From: Neckera pumila
Lineage: Eukaryota > Streptophyta > Bryopsida > Hypnales > Neckeraceae
Length of the DNA: 64,000 nt
NCBI GenBank assembly: GCA_963969595.1
Contig: OZ018410.1
Coordinates: 37,491,413 to 37,555,412 of the forward strand
Direction of reading: 5' to 3'
The position numbers and the translations under genes were made by a program. Positions 45,792 to 56,817 of the stretch are shown one piece after another. The stretch's first letter is position 1, and every line of letters begins with the position of its first letter. The notes beneath the pieces are model-generated. The model was not told where the DNA came from. It saw nothing but the letters and a program-made list of their open reading frames with translations, and ran no database searches.

Positions 45792-46900
45792 TTTGAACTT
45801 TGCTATTTGAATTGATTCACCTCACAGTTCAACATTTCCCCTGCAGCAGGTCTAGAGACGAATCACGAATGTCGGTCGACGTCAGAGAGTACTACGTTGA
45901 TTTGAGAGATGGGTTGATTCCAGACACTTGCTGTAGGCATCTCCTCATTTGATCTCGAGGAACCAGATCAAGAATGTGTTCATTTGAGAACAATTTCTCT
46001 CTAAGTAGCATCGGTACTTCTGTATTTCCTGTTCCATCAAGAGAGAACAATTGCAATTAGACACATGCATATTGCCAGCCGACATAGCACTATGACAGCC
46101 TTCGACAACTGAAGTAACCGGGATAAAACAGAGAAACCAAAGTGTTTACGAGAGTATCTTGAATTCAAAAGGTATTTCGCAAAGCTTCGAGTGACCTATT
46201 TGCTAGTCGGAGGACCGATACCCTTCTGGAACTTTATCGTTGTCTCTATATTCAGTAGCTCGAGACCGGTGGAGAGACAATGAATGGATCAATTTAGGTG
46301 AGACTTTCTACGATTGAAGCTTCTCCTTCAGAATAAGTAGCGCATTCCTGTAACAAGAAGCACCGCATTAAAAGAGAAAAAGTGATGTCGCCATTCTAAC
46401 TGTAAGTTACTTATCGTTCTGCTAGTAGGAGGAAGACTACCTTCGTATTGACAATTTAGTACCTGTGTTACGTTTTGCAACTCGCTTCTAGTACTTGCGC
46501 GCAACAGCCTCGAGTACTTCCTGGACCACTCCGAACTCCCCTCACTTCACAATTCTCACAGAAGTGCTGAAGAAAAGGGAAAAACAGAGACGCTTGTGCT
46601 GAATAAAATATATAAAGCTAGCCCAGGCGTACATTGGAGCTGGCTCAATGTGATAAACAGGTGAGAACTGCTAATGTAGCTCTGAAATCGACAATCCCGT
46701 CGATACCCAAGTGCTTCTCCCGGTGCTTCTATAGCTGATAAAGAGTAATTGGTGCATTTAAACAGAACACAAGGGCTACAGCGAGGACAATGGAAATAAT
46801 CTTTGCAGGCAAGAAGAAAAGGAAATCGAACAGAGACGATTGCATATGCAGAATGAAGTAAATGAAGCTCGCTGCGTGCATTTTATGTGATGTCTTATGC

Positions 46901-47045
46901 ACGACATGGACAACATGCTTCATGCACGACATGGACAACAGGCGTCGTGCACGACATGGACAACAGGCGTCATGCACGACATGAACAAAAAGCTCGCTCC
47001 GTGCATTGTATAGTATGTGATGCGTCATGCACGACATGGACAGCT
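46901..47045. repeat. Minisatellite, about 25-bp unit, arm B only
   Basis: The unit ATGCACGACATGGACAACAG followed by GCGTC occurs about four to five times with small changes. Arm A has the corresponding word only once (near 36,030). The array therefore expanded after the duplication. Confidence 0.85.
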
Positions 47046-47235
47046 GAAGTGGTTTCTAGAGCTGAGCATTCAGGCAAAGTATCAATCCACATTCTACGAG
47101 GTGCAATGGGAGCGATTTACTCACCAGATCGAGCTGATATTCGCAACGGCAGACCAGTTTCGTGATTTAGAAGCAGCGGTAGCAGTAGAGTGCCAAGAAC
47201 TATGTTGTAACAATCTCTTTCATTCTCATCAATGA
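47017..47235 (+). CDS. Conserved open frame antisense to GT92-B leader, 72 aa, unknown
   Basis: Arm B equivalent of the 71-aa frame at 35,836-36,051, with the same MMRHARHGQLKWFLE start and ELIFATADQFRDLEAAV core. It starts inside the last minisatellite unit. No family recognised. Confidence 0.3.
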   Translation: MMRHARHGQLKWFLELSIQAKYQSTFYEVQWERFTHQIELIFATADQFRDLEAAVAVECQELCCNNLFHSHQ

Positions 47236-48040
47236 AACGCATTGGAAGCAATTGCTTCGAGGTAAACCGCACTCAATATTGCAAACCGCCCCCAGTTAGT
47301 TGTTGCAACAGAGAGAAGAACGTACCTCGACGCAATTGCTTCCACGCACGAACCTTTCAAACGTGGACTCGGAAACGTGTTTCTTGAGTACTTCGCAGTA
47401 GTACTTGTCTGCGTTGACAATTCGCTGAAGCTTCATCTGGCTAATCGTACCATGACGTACCTGGTTTCCTAAGAGCTCCATTTTTCTTTAGATTCTCAGT
47501 TAGCCTTTGAACCAATTGCAAAGAACTATGAAGCGATCTGCGGAGGGATTAATCAACAAATTTCCAAAGAAAAATTTCGTTGTTTTTTAGAAATCATCTG
47601 ACTACAGATCTGTGTTTAGCAAAATGACCTTGGCACCAATGACAGAGGTTGCATGAACTCTAAGTGCAGAATGCTTCAATGCTGCATTGAAACAAATTAG
47701 TCACGTCCGAATTAGTGTCTTACCACTTGGAGAGAAACCATTTGGAAAGGCGATGAAGTGGAAGCGTGCCATTGATTTAGCTTTTACTCTTAGGAAACCA
47801 GGTACGTCATGGTACGATTAGCCAGATGAAGCTTCAGCGAATTGTCAACTCAGACAAGTACTACTGCGAAGTACTCAAGAAACACGTTTCCGAGTCCACG
47901 TTTGAAAGGTTCGTGCGTGGAAGCAATTGCGTCGAGGTACGTTCTTCTCTCTGTTGCAACAACTAACTGGGGGGGGGGTTTGCAATATTGAGTGCGGTTT
48001 ACCTCGAAGCAATTGCTTCCAATGCGTTTCATTGATTATC
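47231..48040. repeat. Nested inverted repeat, arms about 245 bp
   Basis: 47,231-47,475 and 47,795-48,040 are almost identical inverted copies separated by about 320 bp. Each contains the exon-like MELLGNQVRHGTISQMK... segment and its donor. In arm A this segment occurs only once, so a second inverted copy was added in arm B, replacing the sequence seen at 34,690-35,330. Confidence 0.85.
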
Positions 48041-48627
48041 TCCTAGCTCTAGGAAGGGCAAAAAAGATTGAGAACCCATTAGAGTCTCCTTGAGATGTCC
48101 TTTAGGCCTCCAATGTAGCATGTAAACAACATACTATACAAAAGCAAGTATTCTTTGAGGTACTCATACCTTTCAAAGTTGTATTGTATAGAATAGAATT
48201 TTATTTATTTATTTATTATTGTTAAGCTTTTTAGCCATTCAGATGCAACCATGTGCAAGTATATTGACATTGAATTTTGTTTTTATTCTATTTTTTTTCT
48301 ATTTTTCTTGTTGAATCTTTAAATAATAAAGAGTGATTAAATAGACCAGTTCATGGATTTTCAATATTCAAAACATCAATACTAATTCTAAGGAGTTTTT
48401 TCTTAGAAAAAATTATTAACCTTTTAACACTCAAATGCTTTTTTGAATTTTTGCATGTTTTTGCTTATATATTTGCATGAATTTTCTATTTACCTCAAAT
48501 TGATAAAATAAAATGACATTGGTTCTAAATTATTTAAGCATTCCTTTAATGAACAAATGAAAAGCTATTTGGAGAATATGTCAGCCTAACTCAATGTATT
48601 AATTAATTTAATAGAAATGAATGGAAA

Positions 48628-48672
48628 AATGGCATATAGAATACAGCCATTTCAACAAAATTTCCCATCCAT
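48628..48672. mobile_element. MITE family X fragment
   Basis: Only one terminus is present (AATGGCATATAGAATACAGC then CATTTCAACAAAATTTCCCAT), matching the right ends of the full copies. It sits at the outer edge of arm B. Confidence 0.5.
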
Positions 48673-48815
48673 GAAATTTGTCTTAAGAAGTTAAGGCATG
48701 ATCTTTTTAGATCACCAATCAAGTGCATTGTTCTCTAATTCCTACAAGCTAGAATGACTTTGTAACCACAAAATCATTCATTGAAAATAGAGTTCATTAT
48801 AGTTTCTTTATAAGA

Positions 48816-49012
48816 AACCCATGTTTTAGGTGACAAGCCCTAATTTTTTTTGACGGATTTTAGTGGACATCCAATGCAACAGATCCATATTTTTATGTCA
48901 ATATTGATGCTACATTGAATGTTTTTGTTGACAAAAAACATGGGTTTGTTGCATTAGACATCCACTAAAATCCGTAAAAGAAAATTAAGGCTTGTCATCT
49001 AAAACACAGTAT
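48816..49012. mobile_element. Fold-back MITE, about 195 bp
   Basis: The left arm (GTTTTAGGTGACAAGCCCTA, later ACGGATTTTAGTGGACATCC) pairs with the right arm (GGATGTCTAATGC in inverse; TCCACTAAAATCCGTAAAAG; AAGGCTTGTCATCTAAAAC). The central portion also carries an inverted AACATGGGTTT pair. No target duplication was fixed. Confidence 0.65.
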
Positions 49013-50674
49013 TCTTATAGTGTTTGTAAAGCGTGTGCAATGCGAGACTAGGACTTTGAGTTTGGGAACAACACAAGACTATGGTAAATGTCTTGGAGCA
49101 CCAAAATTGAGGTCTCATAGAATTTGGCGCCGTGTTTATTTTATATTATTCTTCGTTGAACTTCCTTTTACTACACCTGTTACAAACACAATGGATGAAC
49201 TTCATGATTAACTCTTATATATGGTGAATTTAGTATAGTATTTTGTATCATGTCACCATTTGAATTTAGATCTGTAGAAGGTGTAAATTTGAGTTTTGTA
49301 CATATTTTCATTTATGTCAATCACTTTAAATAACTTCAAAATTTGATTTGATTAAATATTTGAGTTTTTAGGGGTACAATTGGTCTAGTCCTACTAGGAC
49401 TCATGTGATCAATTGGCATTTCACATTTTCTTTGTAAGGTTCTAAATGAATTCATGAAAAGATGAACAATAATAAAAATTACAAAAAATGAAGATCCTAA
49501 GCCTGGATTATTCTTAAACCATCCTTATTTTCTTTAGAGTTAACTTCTAAATGCCCAAGGTTTTTTGAGCTTCTTGGAGTTTGCTTTAAATGAAATGAAA
49601 AGCCAAGATTTTGATAAGTTTTATAAAAAAAATTAGAATTATAATCACACAAATTCAAACTAGATGTAATAGAGATCATATAAAAAAAAGTATACAATAA
49701 TATCACTTGTTAATTGAAAAATTATATTGTTTGATCATGAAGATGTTAAGATTTTGAAACTGATTTGAAGTCTATCAATCTTCTTTTTATATGTCAAATT
49801 CAAAATTGAGGTCATAAAAATATATGAGGTTAAAGGCAACATAACATGTATAATTACAATTAATTTGTAGCTTTTTTGAATCTTTTCTATCATTTTTTGT
49901 AATGAGTTTGCAACGTGAATATTTCTCCAGCATTCAATGTACGTATTTGAAGTTCATTTCCAAAAGCCATAGTTTAATACCCCAAAATAAAAATTTGCAA
50001 TACATACCTTTTAACACAAAATGTAGAAAAAAAAATTAGAAACATTTATTTTCAAAATCAAATTTTCAATGCTAAAATAGACTTAAAAAAAGTTTCCTTC
50101 ACTTGAAAAGTAAAAGTAATAGAAATTATAATTACTTGGTAAGGTTTTATTCAACAGGTCCATCAAAGGTTTGTGGGCACCTAATTATAATACTTTTGGG
50201 CATTGAGTGAGAAACCCGTTTTAGGGTGGAAATTTTATTGATAATAACACCCAAAGGCAATTACATGCTTGAGGGCATAAGAGGAGGAAGAAAATGAACC
50301 AATAATTAGGAACCAAGACACAAGAAGGTTGAAATAAACTAAAGATTTAAAGTGCGCCAAAGGCGGGTTTGAATGAAAAGAAGCGCCAGAGGTTAAGCTT
50401 GTAAAGATGGGCTAATTACCACATAAATCATCCTTTCATCACTTCAATCCTGTGAATCATCTATTGAGTGGTACTTCAAATCCCCAAAAGCACTCATTGA
50501 AGGTCAAAGTGCAATACAAGACCTTTTTTTTTTTGCACAAATGCCAAGGATGAACATAAACACTTACTATATGAAAAGATTCTCTATCATCCTCCATGAG
50601 ACCTGCCACTTTGGTCCCCGTCGTCGTTCTAGGGTTCATGATATAAAAGAGATTAACACCACAAAGAAGTTAAG
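49013..50674. other. Gene-free AT-rich stretch with relatives of the 54-kb TTAA elements
   Basis: The block 49,540-50,100 (starting near TTAACTTCTAAATGCCCAAG) resembles the interior of the TTAA element at 54,524-55,168. The block 50,400-50,660 resembles the spacer at 40,960-41,190. No gene is supported. Confidence 0.45.
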
Positions 50675-50868
50675 ATGGGCAATTTCATTAAAATGGTGAT
50701 ATTATTTTAAAATGGCATGAAAACAATTCAGAATGGCCATTCTAAATCTATACCCGTCCTAGATGGTTCATAACAGCCATTCTTAAATCTATACCTGTCC
50801 TAGATGGTGAAAATGGTGCACCGTCAACGTGGCACTTGGAATACCGCCATTTTAATGAAATTGCCCAT
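50675..50868. mobile_element. MITE family X, copy 3 (194 bp)
   Basis: The ends are ATGGGCAATTTCATTAAAAT and AATGAAATTGCCCAT, with GAATACCGCCATTTT just inside the right end. Flanks TAAG and TAAC agree at three of four bases. Its right end abuts the TTAA of the next element. Confidence 0.7.
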
Positions 50869-51525
50869 TAACCCTTAAACAATCGAGAGGCCTCTTCTGG
50901 CCTATGGAACACCTTGAAAACCCTAAATCACCAAAATACTGAACGTATTGCAAAAAATACTGAACTACAATAATGATGGCATGGATGCCATTGATTTCTA
51001 GGGTATTTTTGCGGAATATTGTGATGCTTCCTCCGCCACCTGCAGGGTGCCAAAGTGTTTGTATTGCATATTAGCAGCTTTGTGTACTGCGCACTGTAGA
51101 TTGCGTTTGTATTTGCCTTGGTTACCATGACTGGAGAGCCTAGAAATTTTCGGTTGACGGCCATCGTGCCCAACGAGTTGTTTTAATCGAACTTGACCAC
51201 ATTTTGATCCAAATTTCAATCGGGAAGTATTAATTGATGCAACCTTTTATTCTTCGATTTCTCAATTGATTGTCGACCAAAGTTCCTTCAGAGCCTCAAA
51301 GGACTTCAGTTGCAGCAAGCTGCAATGTTCTGGCGTTGCGGTCAATCAACTTTGTTTTGCAAGCTTAGTTGCAGTTAGGTAGGGCATTGGTTCTTATTTA
51401 GAGTTCTTAGAGTTGTTCGACAGCCGGCATTTGTGCTCCGTTTTTTTGTGCTGATTGGATTTGTTTGCGACAGATAGAAGCATTGTACAGACGTTCAGTT
51501 TATTTCTATTGTTCGTTTGAAGAGG

Positions 51526-51671
51526 ATGGAAGTTTGTGCAACTGCTGGTGGTAGGAGATGGGGGAAATCGCAGAAGTTCAAGTGTGAGTCCGTTAAGGCA
51601 AGGCATTCGATTGGACATGGCAAGGGAATAGATATTGGCGGATATATTTGGCCTTACGTCGTTATCTGTAG
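51526..51671 (+). other. Exon-like frame, 49 codons, unidentified
   Basis: Starts at an ATG after GAAGAGG, reads MEVCATAGGRRWGKSQKFKC and KARHSIGHGKGIDIGGYIW, and ends at TGTAG followed by GTGCAT, a donor-like site. Not recognised. It could be the first exon of a truncated gene carried inside the possible TTAA element. Confidence 0.25.
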
Positions 51672-52544
51672 GTGCATTTTTGTGTTCTCTTCTTAGTTGC
51701 CGGAAAAGAGTTTTCTTGTTAAGTTTTCACAATTTTCGATCACATTTTTGATTGCTTTACTCTGCATGTTTTCTACGATTCTATTTTCCAGAGACTGTTT
51801 TGATTAATATAGAAGCACACACACAAAATGAGTGATGTCTTGTGTTGCCTCACACACAAAACATGTCTTGTGTTGCCTGATGCACCCTTCTCCAAAAAAC
51901 AAGAGCGTAAACAAAATACGGAGTAACACAAACATGGATACAATTATTACAGGTGTAAACATAAATTAGCACATGCAATTAAGTTCACTAAATTAGGTAG
52001 CTACAAATGGTGTTCTGGCCCTTTTTAGGAACCATATTAATTACAACTAAAGAAGGAGCTCATCCAAAGTCGAGAATTCTTATGGTAATCTGACAATCTA
52101 TAGTAGCCATGGACGCATTAGCACTGATTGTATCTTCTAAACACAGCCATCAGGTCTTCATGATAAAAATTTTCAAGGCATCTACCGAGAGCACACACAT
52201 AAACCATCATAAGATAGGAGTGACCTCCAATGCTGTGGAGGCATCAGCATGCTACCATGAAACACGTTGTTTCCACAGCATCGACTTCAAATTGGGTCAA
52301 TTATTGACCATTAACACCCCGCCAACATTCTATGACAAAAGACATTTTCAAATAACGCTCCTACAAATTCAAAACTACTAATCCATGCAAATCTAATAAA
52401 ATTGCTAAAACCTCAATAATAAAGTCAATTTGAAGCTCTAACAAAGAGCGCACCTCCTTATGAAGCTGTAAGTACCTATGCAAGATTAAAAACCGTTTTG
52501 CAAACGTTAGAAATTATTGCTGAATCGGAGATTGGAATCAATTC

Positions 52545-52880
52545 CATCCTTTGAGGCTCGAAAGGAACTTTGGGCTCCTTCAATTTGATCATCAAACCCT
52601 CCAAGGTAGATTTGTCGGTCTCTTGTACATAGTGACTTGCAGTGGCCGTCATGCAGGAGCTAACGAGCCCGGCCAGGGATGTTTCCGGTCAAGTATTGAC
52701 TGGAAACGGGTGCAGATGCGTCAGATTAAAAGTTTGCAACGTTTCTTCTACTTTTTTCTGCAACTTGGTACAGTACAAACACAGTATACTTGAGGCCCAT
52801 GACCCATCTTCAGTCAAAATTTCTTGCAGGAATCCAGATCCCTTGAATCCACTTTTGATCGCTGGATTGTGTGGCACACT
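52545..52880 (-). other. Coding-like remnant, unidentified
   Basis: The minus strand reads ...NPAIKSGFKGSGFLQEILTE, then KLQKKVEETLQTFNLTHLHP, and after a gap bounded by an AG, frames such as IYLGGFDDQIEGAQSSFRAS. Composition is higher in G+C than the surroundings. No family recognised, and no complete gene model can be made. Confidence 0.25.
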
Positions 52881-53020
52881 TGTAAGTGCTTGTTGCGTAA
52901 AAATCTCAACTCAAAAAGATGTATTCTAGAATAATCAAATGGTGATTATACAACAATGTCCCTCAAAATGCGTGGAAATGACTCTTGTATGCCATTCGGC
53001 CAACATCCTAAAGGGGTTAA

Positions 53021-53155
53021 GGTGAAACCTCCCTCATCTGAAGACATGGGGTGCAAGTAGTCTTGACCCCAAGCCGGCAAGTGATTCAAGCCTACGAGGT
53101 CTGCCTTGGATGATAAGATTGTTGCTGTCTTCCCCATCAGGCGGAAAGTCCCACT
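53021..53155. repeat. Segment shared with the GT92 spacer
   Basis: GTGAAACCTCCCTCATCTGA, GATTCAAGCC and GATAAGATTGTTGCTGTCTT then ATCAGGCGGAAAGTCCCA match 41,195-41,350 closely in the same orientation. No coding frame. It is a dispersed repeat lying directly outside a TTAA site. Confidence 0.75.
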
Positions 53156-53822
53156 GAGTATTGGGATCCATTATACATGGAGTTCCAAAGTTAGCTAGGG
53201 GTCAATACAATAAATTAGTTGTTGGTGAATGGTTCTTGGTTATAGGAGGTGCTCAGTCACTATTATCATTTGTTCTAATAAACCACCATTATCTAATAAT
53301 TTCTTACACGTGAAATTTAACCCGTGATGGAGGCGGCTATATCACCAAGTGTTAGTTTGGCTTCCACATCCATTCGGTTGAGTTCAACTTTTATGCATAC
53401 TGTTCAAATCAAATACTAGTTGATTGTTGATATCGTAGTAGTTGAAATAGTTGTTGATGAATGGTTCTTGGTTACAATTAGGTGCTCAAGTTACTATTAT
53501 GATTCATTCTAATAATTCACTCACGGGTGACCTTTAACCTTGAAAGGGTAAGGCTATATTACCAAGTGTTAACTAGACCGAGAGCTAGACTTCTGCATCC
53601 ATTTATTTTAGTTCAATTTTAACTCAAATACACTAGATCTTGATGAAAATATCACATTGAAAATTTGTTTAAAAATTGTAGAGTAGATTTTGAGAAGCTA
53701 TAAATGAATTATGGTTATGCATATTATGTCCTTTAACCTCATATTTTTTATGACCTCAATTTTAGATTTGACATGTAAAAAAAAGAGGATTGAAAGACTT
53801 CAAATCACTTTTGCAATTTTAA

Positions 53823-54322
53823 TCCTTTAAGGACCATGGGTTCAAATTTCAAACAATGGATGAATGCACACATCTTAAGCACACAAAAATATATATTTTC
53901 ATCCATCCATTTTTTTGAAAATTCTTGTGTCAATTCCTTAACATACATATAGTATAGATTTTTGAAGACATTGTTTTGCAAATATTCAACAATTCAAAGT
54001 AACTTTTTTAGTTCAAAAGATGACCCTTCAAAAATGACTTGAATAAAAAATTATAATAAAAATATTCAAAAATCACTATGATTAGAATTTAATCTACAAT
54101 CAATCTTATGAGCAATTTCAGAAGGTTTTTTTATTTTTTGGCCTTAAATTTTATAGAAAAATATTGGTTTGTGAACTAGTTGATTTAACCATATGAATAT
54201 GATCTATAGATAATATCTTACAATTATTGTTTGAAAGTTAGCAATAAATTATTTTTCTAAATTGCATTTTATAATACATCTTCACAATTTCGAAATTTGG
54301 ACTATCCCTAGTCCTTGAAAGA
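53823..54322. mobile_element. TTAA-flanked element (500 bp)
   Basis: TTAA then TCCTTTAAGGACC at the left; CTAGTCCTTGAAAGA then TTAA at the right. The termini are inverted (TC(C/T)TT(T/C)AAGGAC). No transposase. It belongs with the other TTAA elements but has a TC start in place of CC. Confidence 0.55.
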
Positions 54323-54523
54323 TTAACATCCTTTTGATCAAAAATTAGAATCTTTCAATCCATAAGTGATATTGTTGTGTTTTCTTTCCTATGTGATTTA
54401 TAACACGTTTGGTTACAAATTTTTTTAAATTGATAAAACTTATCAAAACTTGGGCTTTTTGTTTAGTTTTGAGCAAATTCCAGAAAGTTCAAAAGAGTCT
54501 TCAAGTAGGCATTCAAGGTTTAA

Positions 54524-55168
54524 TCCCTTAGTGCCCAAGGCATTTTTTGAGCTCTTTGGAATTTGCTCTAAATTGAACAAAAAGCCAATATTTTGATAGT
54601 TTTATTTTGAATTGCAACCGTAGAAATTTTAACTAGACATATTAGAGATTACATGGGAAAAGAAAATACAACAATATCACTTATGGATTGAAAGATTATA
54701 ATGTTCAATTATGAAGGTGTTAAAACTGCAAAAGTAATATGAAGTCTTTCAATCTTCTTTTCACATGTCAAATCTAAAAAATTGGTCACCAAAAAGATAT
54801 GAAGTTGAAGGGCATAACATGCATAAGCCCAATCAATTTATGGCTTCTCAAAATCTACTCTATAAATTTTTTAAACAAATTTCTAATGTGATTTTTTCTT
54901 CAAGATCTAGTGTATTTGAGGCTCATTTCTAAGAGCCTTCAACATTATGGAATAGAAAATAAAGATTTGCAATGGATACCATTACAAAAAATCTTGAATA
55001 GAAAAATTATAATCATTCATTTTCAAAATCAAAATTTTGATATTAAAACTAGACTTCAAAAGGACTTTTGAAAAAAATATAAATTACTAAAAGTAATAAC
55101 TTGGTTAGATTTTATTTAACTTCAAAATATTGTCAACACCAGAATTTGGTACCTCGGGCATTTAGGGG
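54524..55168. mobile_element. TTAA-flanked element (645 bp)
   Basis: TTAA then TCCCTTAGTGCCCAAGGC at the left; the right end in reverse complement is CCCCTAAATGCCCGAGGTACC inside TTAA. The left part is also an inverted copy of 54,300-54,520, giving a large AT-rich palindrome centred near 54,530 that spans two neighbouring elements. Confidence 0.6.
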
Positions 55169-55172
55169 TTAA

Positions 55173-56217
55173 TGATATTTTTTTACTTTTTTCTATTGTT
55201 TTATAGAGCTTGAAATTATAGGTCTACTATAAGTTATGAAAAGTTTTCAAGTAGAATAAAAAATAGACTTGGGAGGCTTTGATTTATTAGTTTGCTCAAG
55301 AGGGAAAAATTAAACTTATTTTGTCACTTTCTTTACTATTCAGTGTAGGACACTAAATTGGAAAGAGTAAATGTGGTTTAAAGTCATAATTCCATTTGCC
55401 ATAAATTCACCTTTTGAGAGAATTGTAGATCTCCAAGATTTGACAATATTCCTAATTAATCAAGTTTGGAGAAGATAGTATGTCTAGCCAATAACCAACT
55501 TGACCAATCATCTAATACAAATATCTCATCTATCTTCTTTATAAGGTAGGAATACCCTTTAGCCACACCTCTCATTAGAGGGCATCTAGAAAACAAGTTT
55601 TTTGAGCCATTCAATGATCCAATTCTAAAAGATGTACTTTCTCAAATTGATCAATAAGCAATGAGAGTTTAAGCATTTAGTATTTCAAGAAAGTTTGATT
55701 AAGGATAGTCTAGTGTCAACAATAGGTGTTTTTATAATCTCAACTTTGAAAATTTATAGTTTATTTATACAGTCTCCAAAGTTTTTAAAACTAGTCACAT
55801 TCACTTCCTATTCTATTTGCTAACATCTTGATCTAATTTTTGTTCAAAATTGTCCTTTGAGATGTTAAGGTATGTTTGCACTAAAGTGTTGTTACTGAAG
55901 GTCTTAGGAACAAATTTAGACCTACCTCTGGACCAGATTCACATTGCAAACATCATCCCTAAGACCAAGTGTGAACATACCTTTAGATCTGAAACAAGTA
56001 TATCTGCATAAGGTGAAGACACGTTAACTTACATCCTCGCATATAAGTTTAATTTTATGCAGCACACATAATACAAAAATCAAGGTTCAAGTATCGATAC
56101 ACTAAGAGATATTAAAATTAACATATTATTTATTGATCCGTGATTCTCTTCATTATTTCATTTTTATAAATTTGAAATCAAACAATTAGGGGGGTCGATG
56201 TTCTAACCCTTTGATCT
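55173..56217. other. Gene-free AT-rich stretch
   Basis: No supported gene. A short inverted pair near 55,868 and 55,978 (AAGGTATGTT / AACATACCTT, with CTTAGG / CCTAAG just inside) may mark a small fold-back element. Confidence 0.35.
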
Positions 56218-56220
56218 AGA

Positions 56221-56361
56221 CACAACAAGAAAATAGTGTCCGAATTGACGCGTCCTAATTGACTAAAATGTCCGAACTGACATAATTTTGTCAAACAAAT
56301 GTCCAAATTGACAAAAAAATTGACAAAAAAATGTCCGAATTGACACTGCTCCCTTGTAGTG
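56221..56361. mobile_element. Short CACTA-type MITE, 141 bp
   Basis: The left end is CACAACAAGAAAATAGTGTC and the right end in reverse complement CACTACAAGGGAGCAGTGTC, both followed by AATTCGGAC or CGAATTGAC words. AGA flanks both sides (56,218-56,220 and 56,362-56,364), the 3-bp duplication of CACTA elements. The left terminus has a CACTA to CACAA change. The interior repeats TGTCCGAATTGACA-like words. Confidence 0.85.
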
Positions 56362-56817
56362 AGAGCACGAGGGGTGGGGATTCTTTCAACTTGATAGTGT
56401 AAAAGGAGTAAATCTTTGGTTAACTAATGAAGTGTGAACTTGTTTGGATTTTGCAGCAATTTGTCAAGCCAAACGTGGTCAAGCACATAGTTTGATTGGG
56501 TGTGCATGAACCGATAAACTACATTAGACAATAATCTACATTAGATTTAGATTACAAGACGATTTTAGTTCTTCGATTATTTTAAATATAGTAATAGTTA
56601 CTGGCACACTTTCTAACTGACACTTGGACTGGTAGTTGGACAGTGACATGATGGCTTTATGGCGGCAATGGATTAAACTCGGAAAAGTACGAGGACAAGT
56701 GCCAAAACAACGGAGAGAACAAGTGCGAGGAACTCACAGCGGTGGCGCAGAATTTGAAGGAACTAAGTTTTTCATCAAGACGTTGTTGACGGAAAGCGCA
56801 AAAGTTTTTATTGAGTT

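Larger units (their letters stand above)
41660..48615 (-). repeat. Arm B of the GT92 inverted duplication (about 7.0 kb)
   Basis: Reverse complement of arm A. Arm-specific changes are two extra GT92 tail fragments (42,215-42,445), a longer second GT92 intron, a 168-bp MITE in intron 1 (44,841-45,008), a minisatellite (46,901-47,045) and a nested inverted repeat (47,231-48,040). Outer homology ends near 48,615, beside a family X MITE fragment. Confidence 0.85.
50872..53016. mobile_element. Possible TTAA-bounded element, 2.1 kb, carrying coding-like sequence
   Basis: TTAA then CCCTTAAACAATC at the left; CATCCTAAAGGGG then TTAA at the right. The terminal similarity is short, so pairing of these two ends is tentative. 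The interior is less AT-rich than the flanks and contains an exon-like frame (51,526-51,671) and a coding-like minus-strand area near 52,545-52,880. No transposase is present. Confidence 0.4.

Noticed and set aside
46887..47045. Regularly spaced repeats that might suggest a CRISPR array
   Set aside because: Units are directly tandem without unique spacers, and the sequence is eukaryotic; it is a minisatellite.
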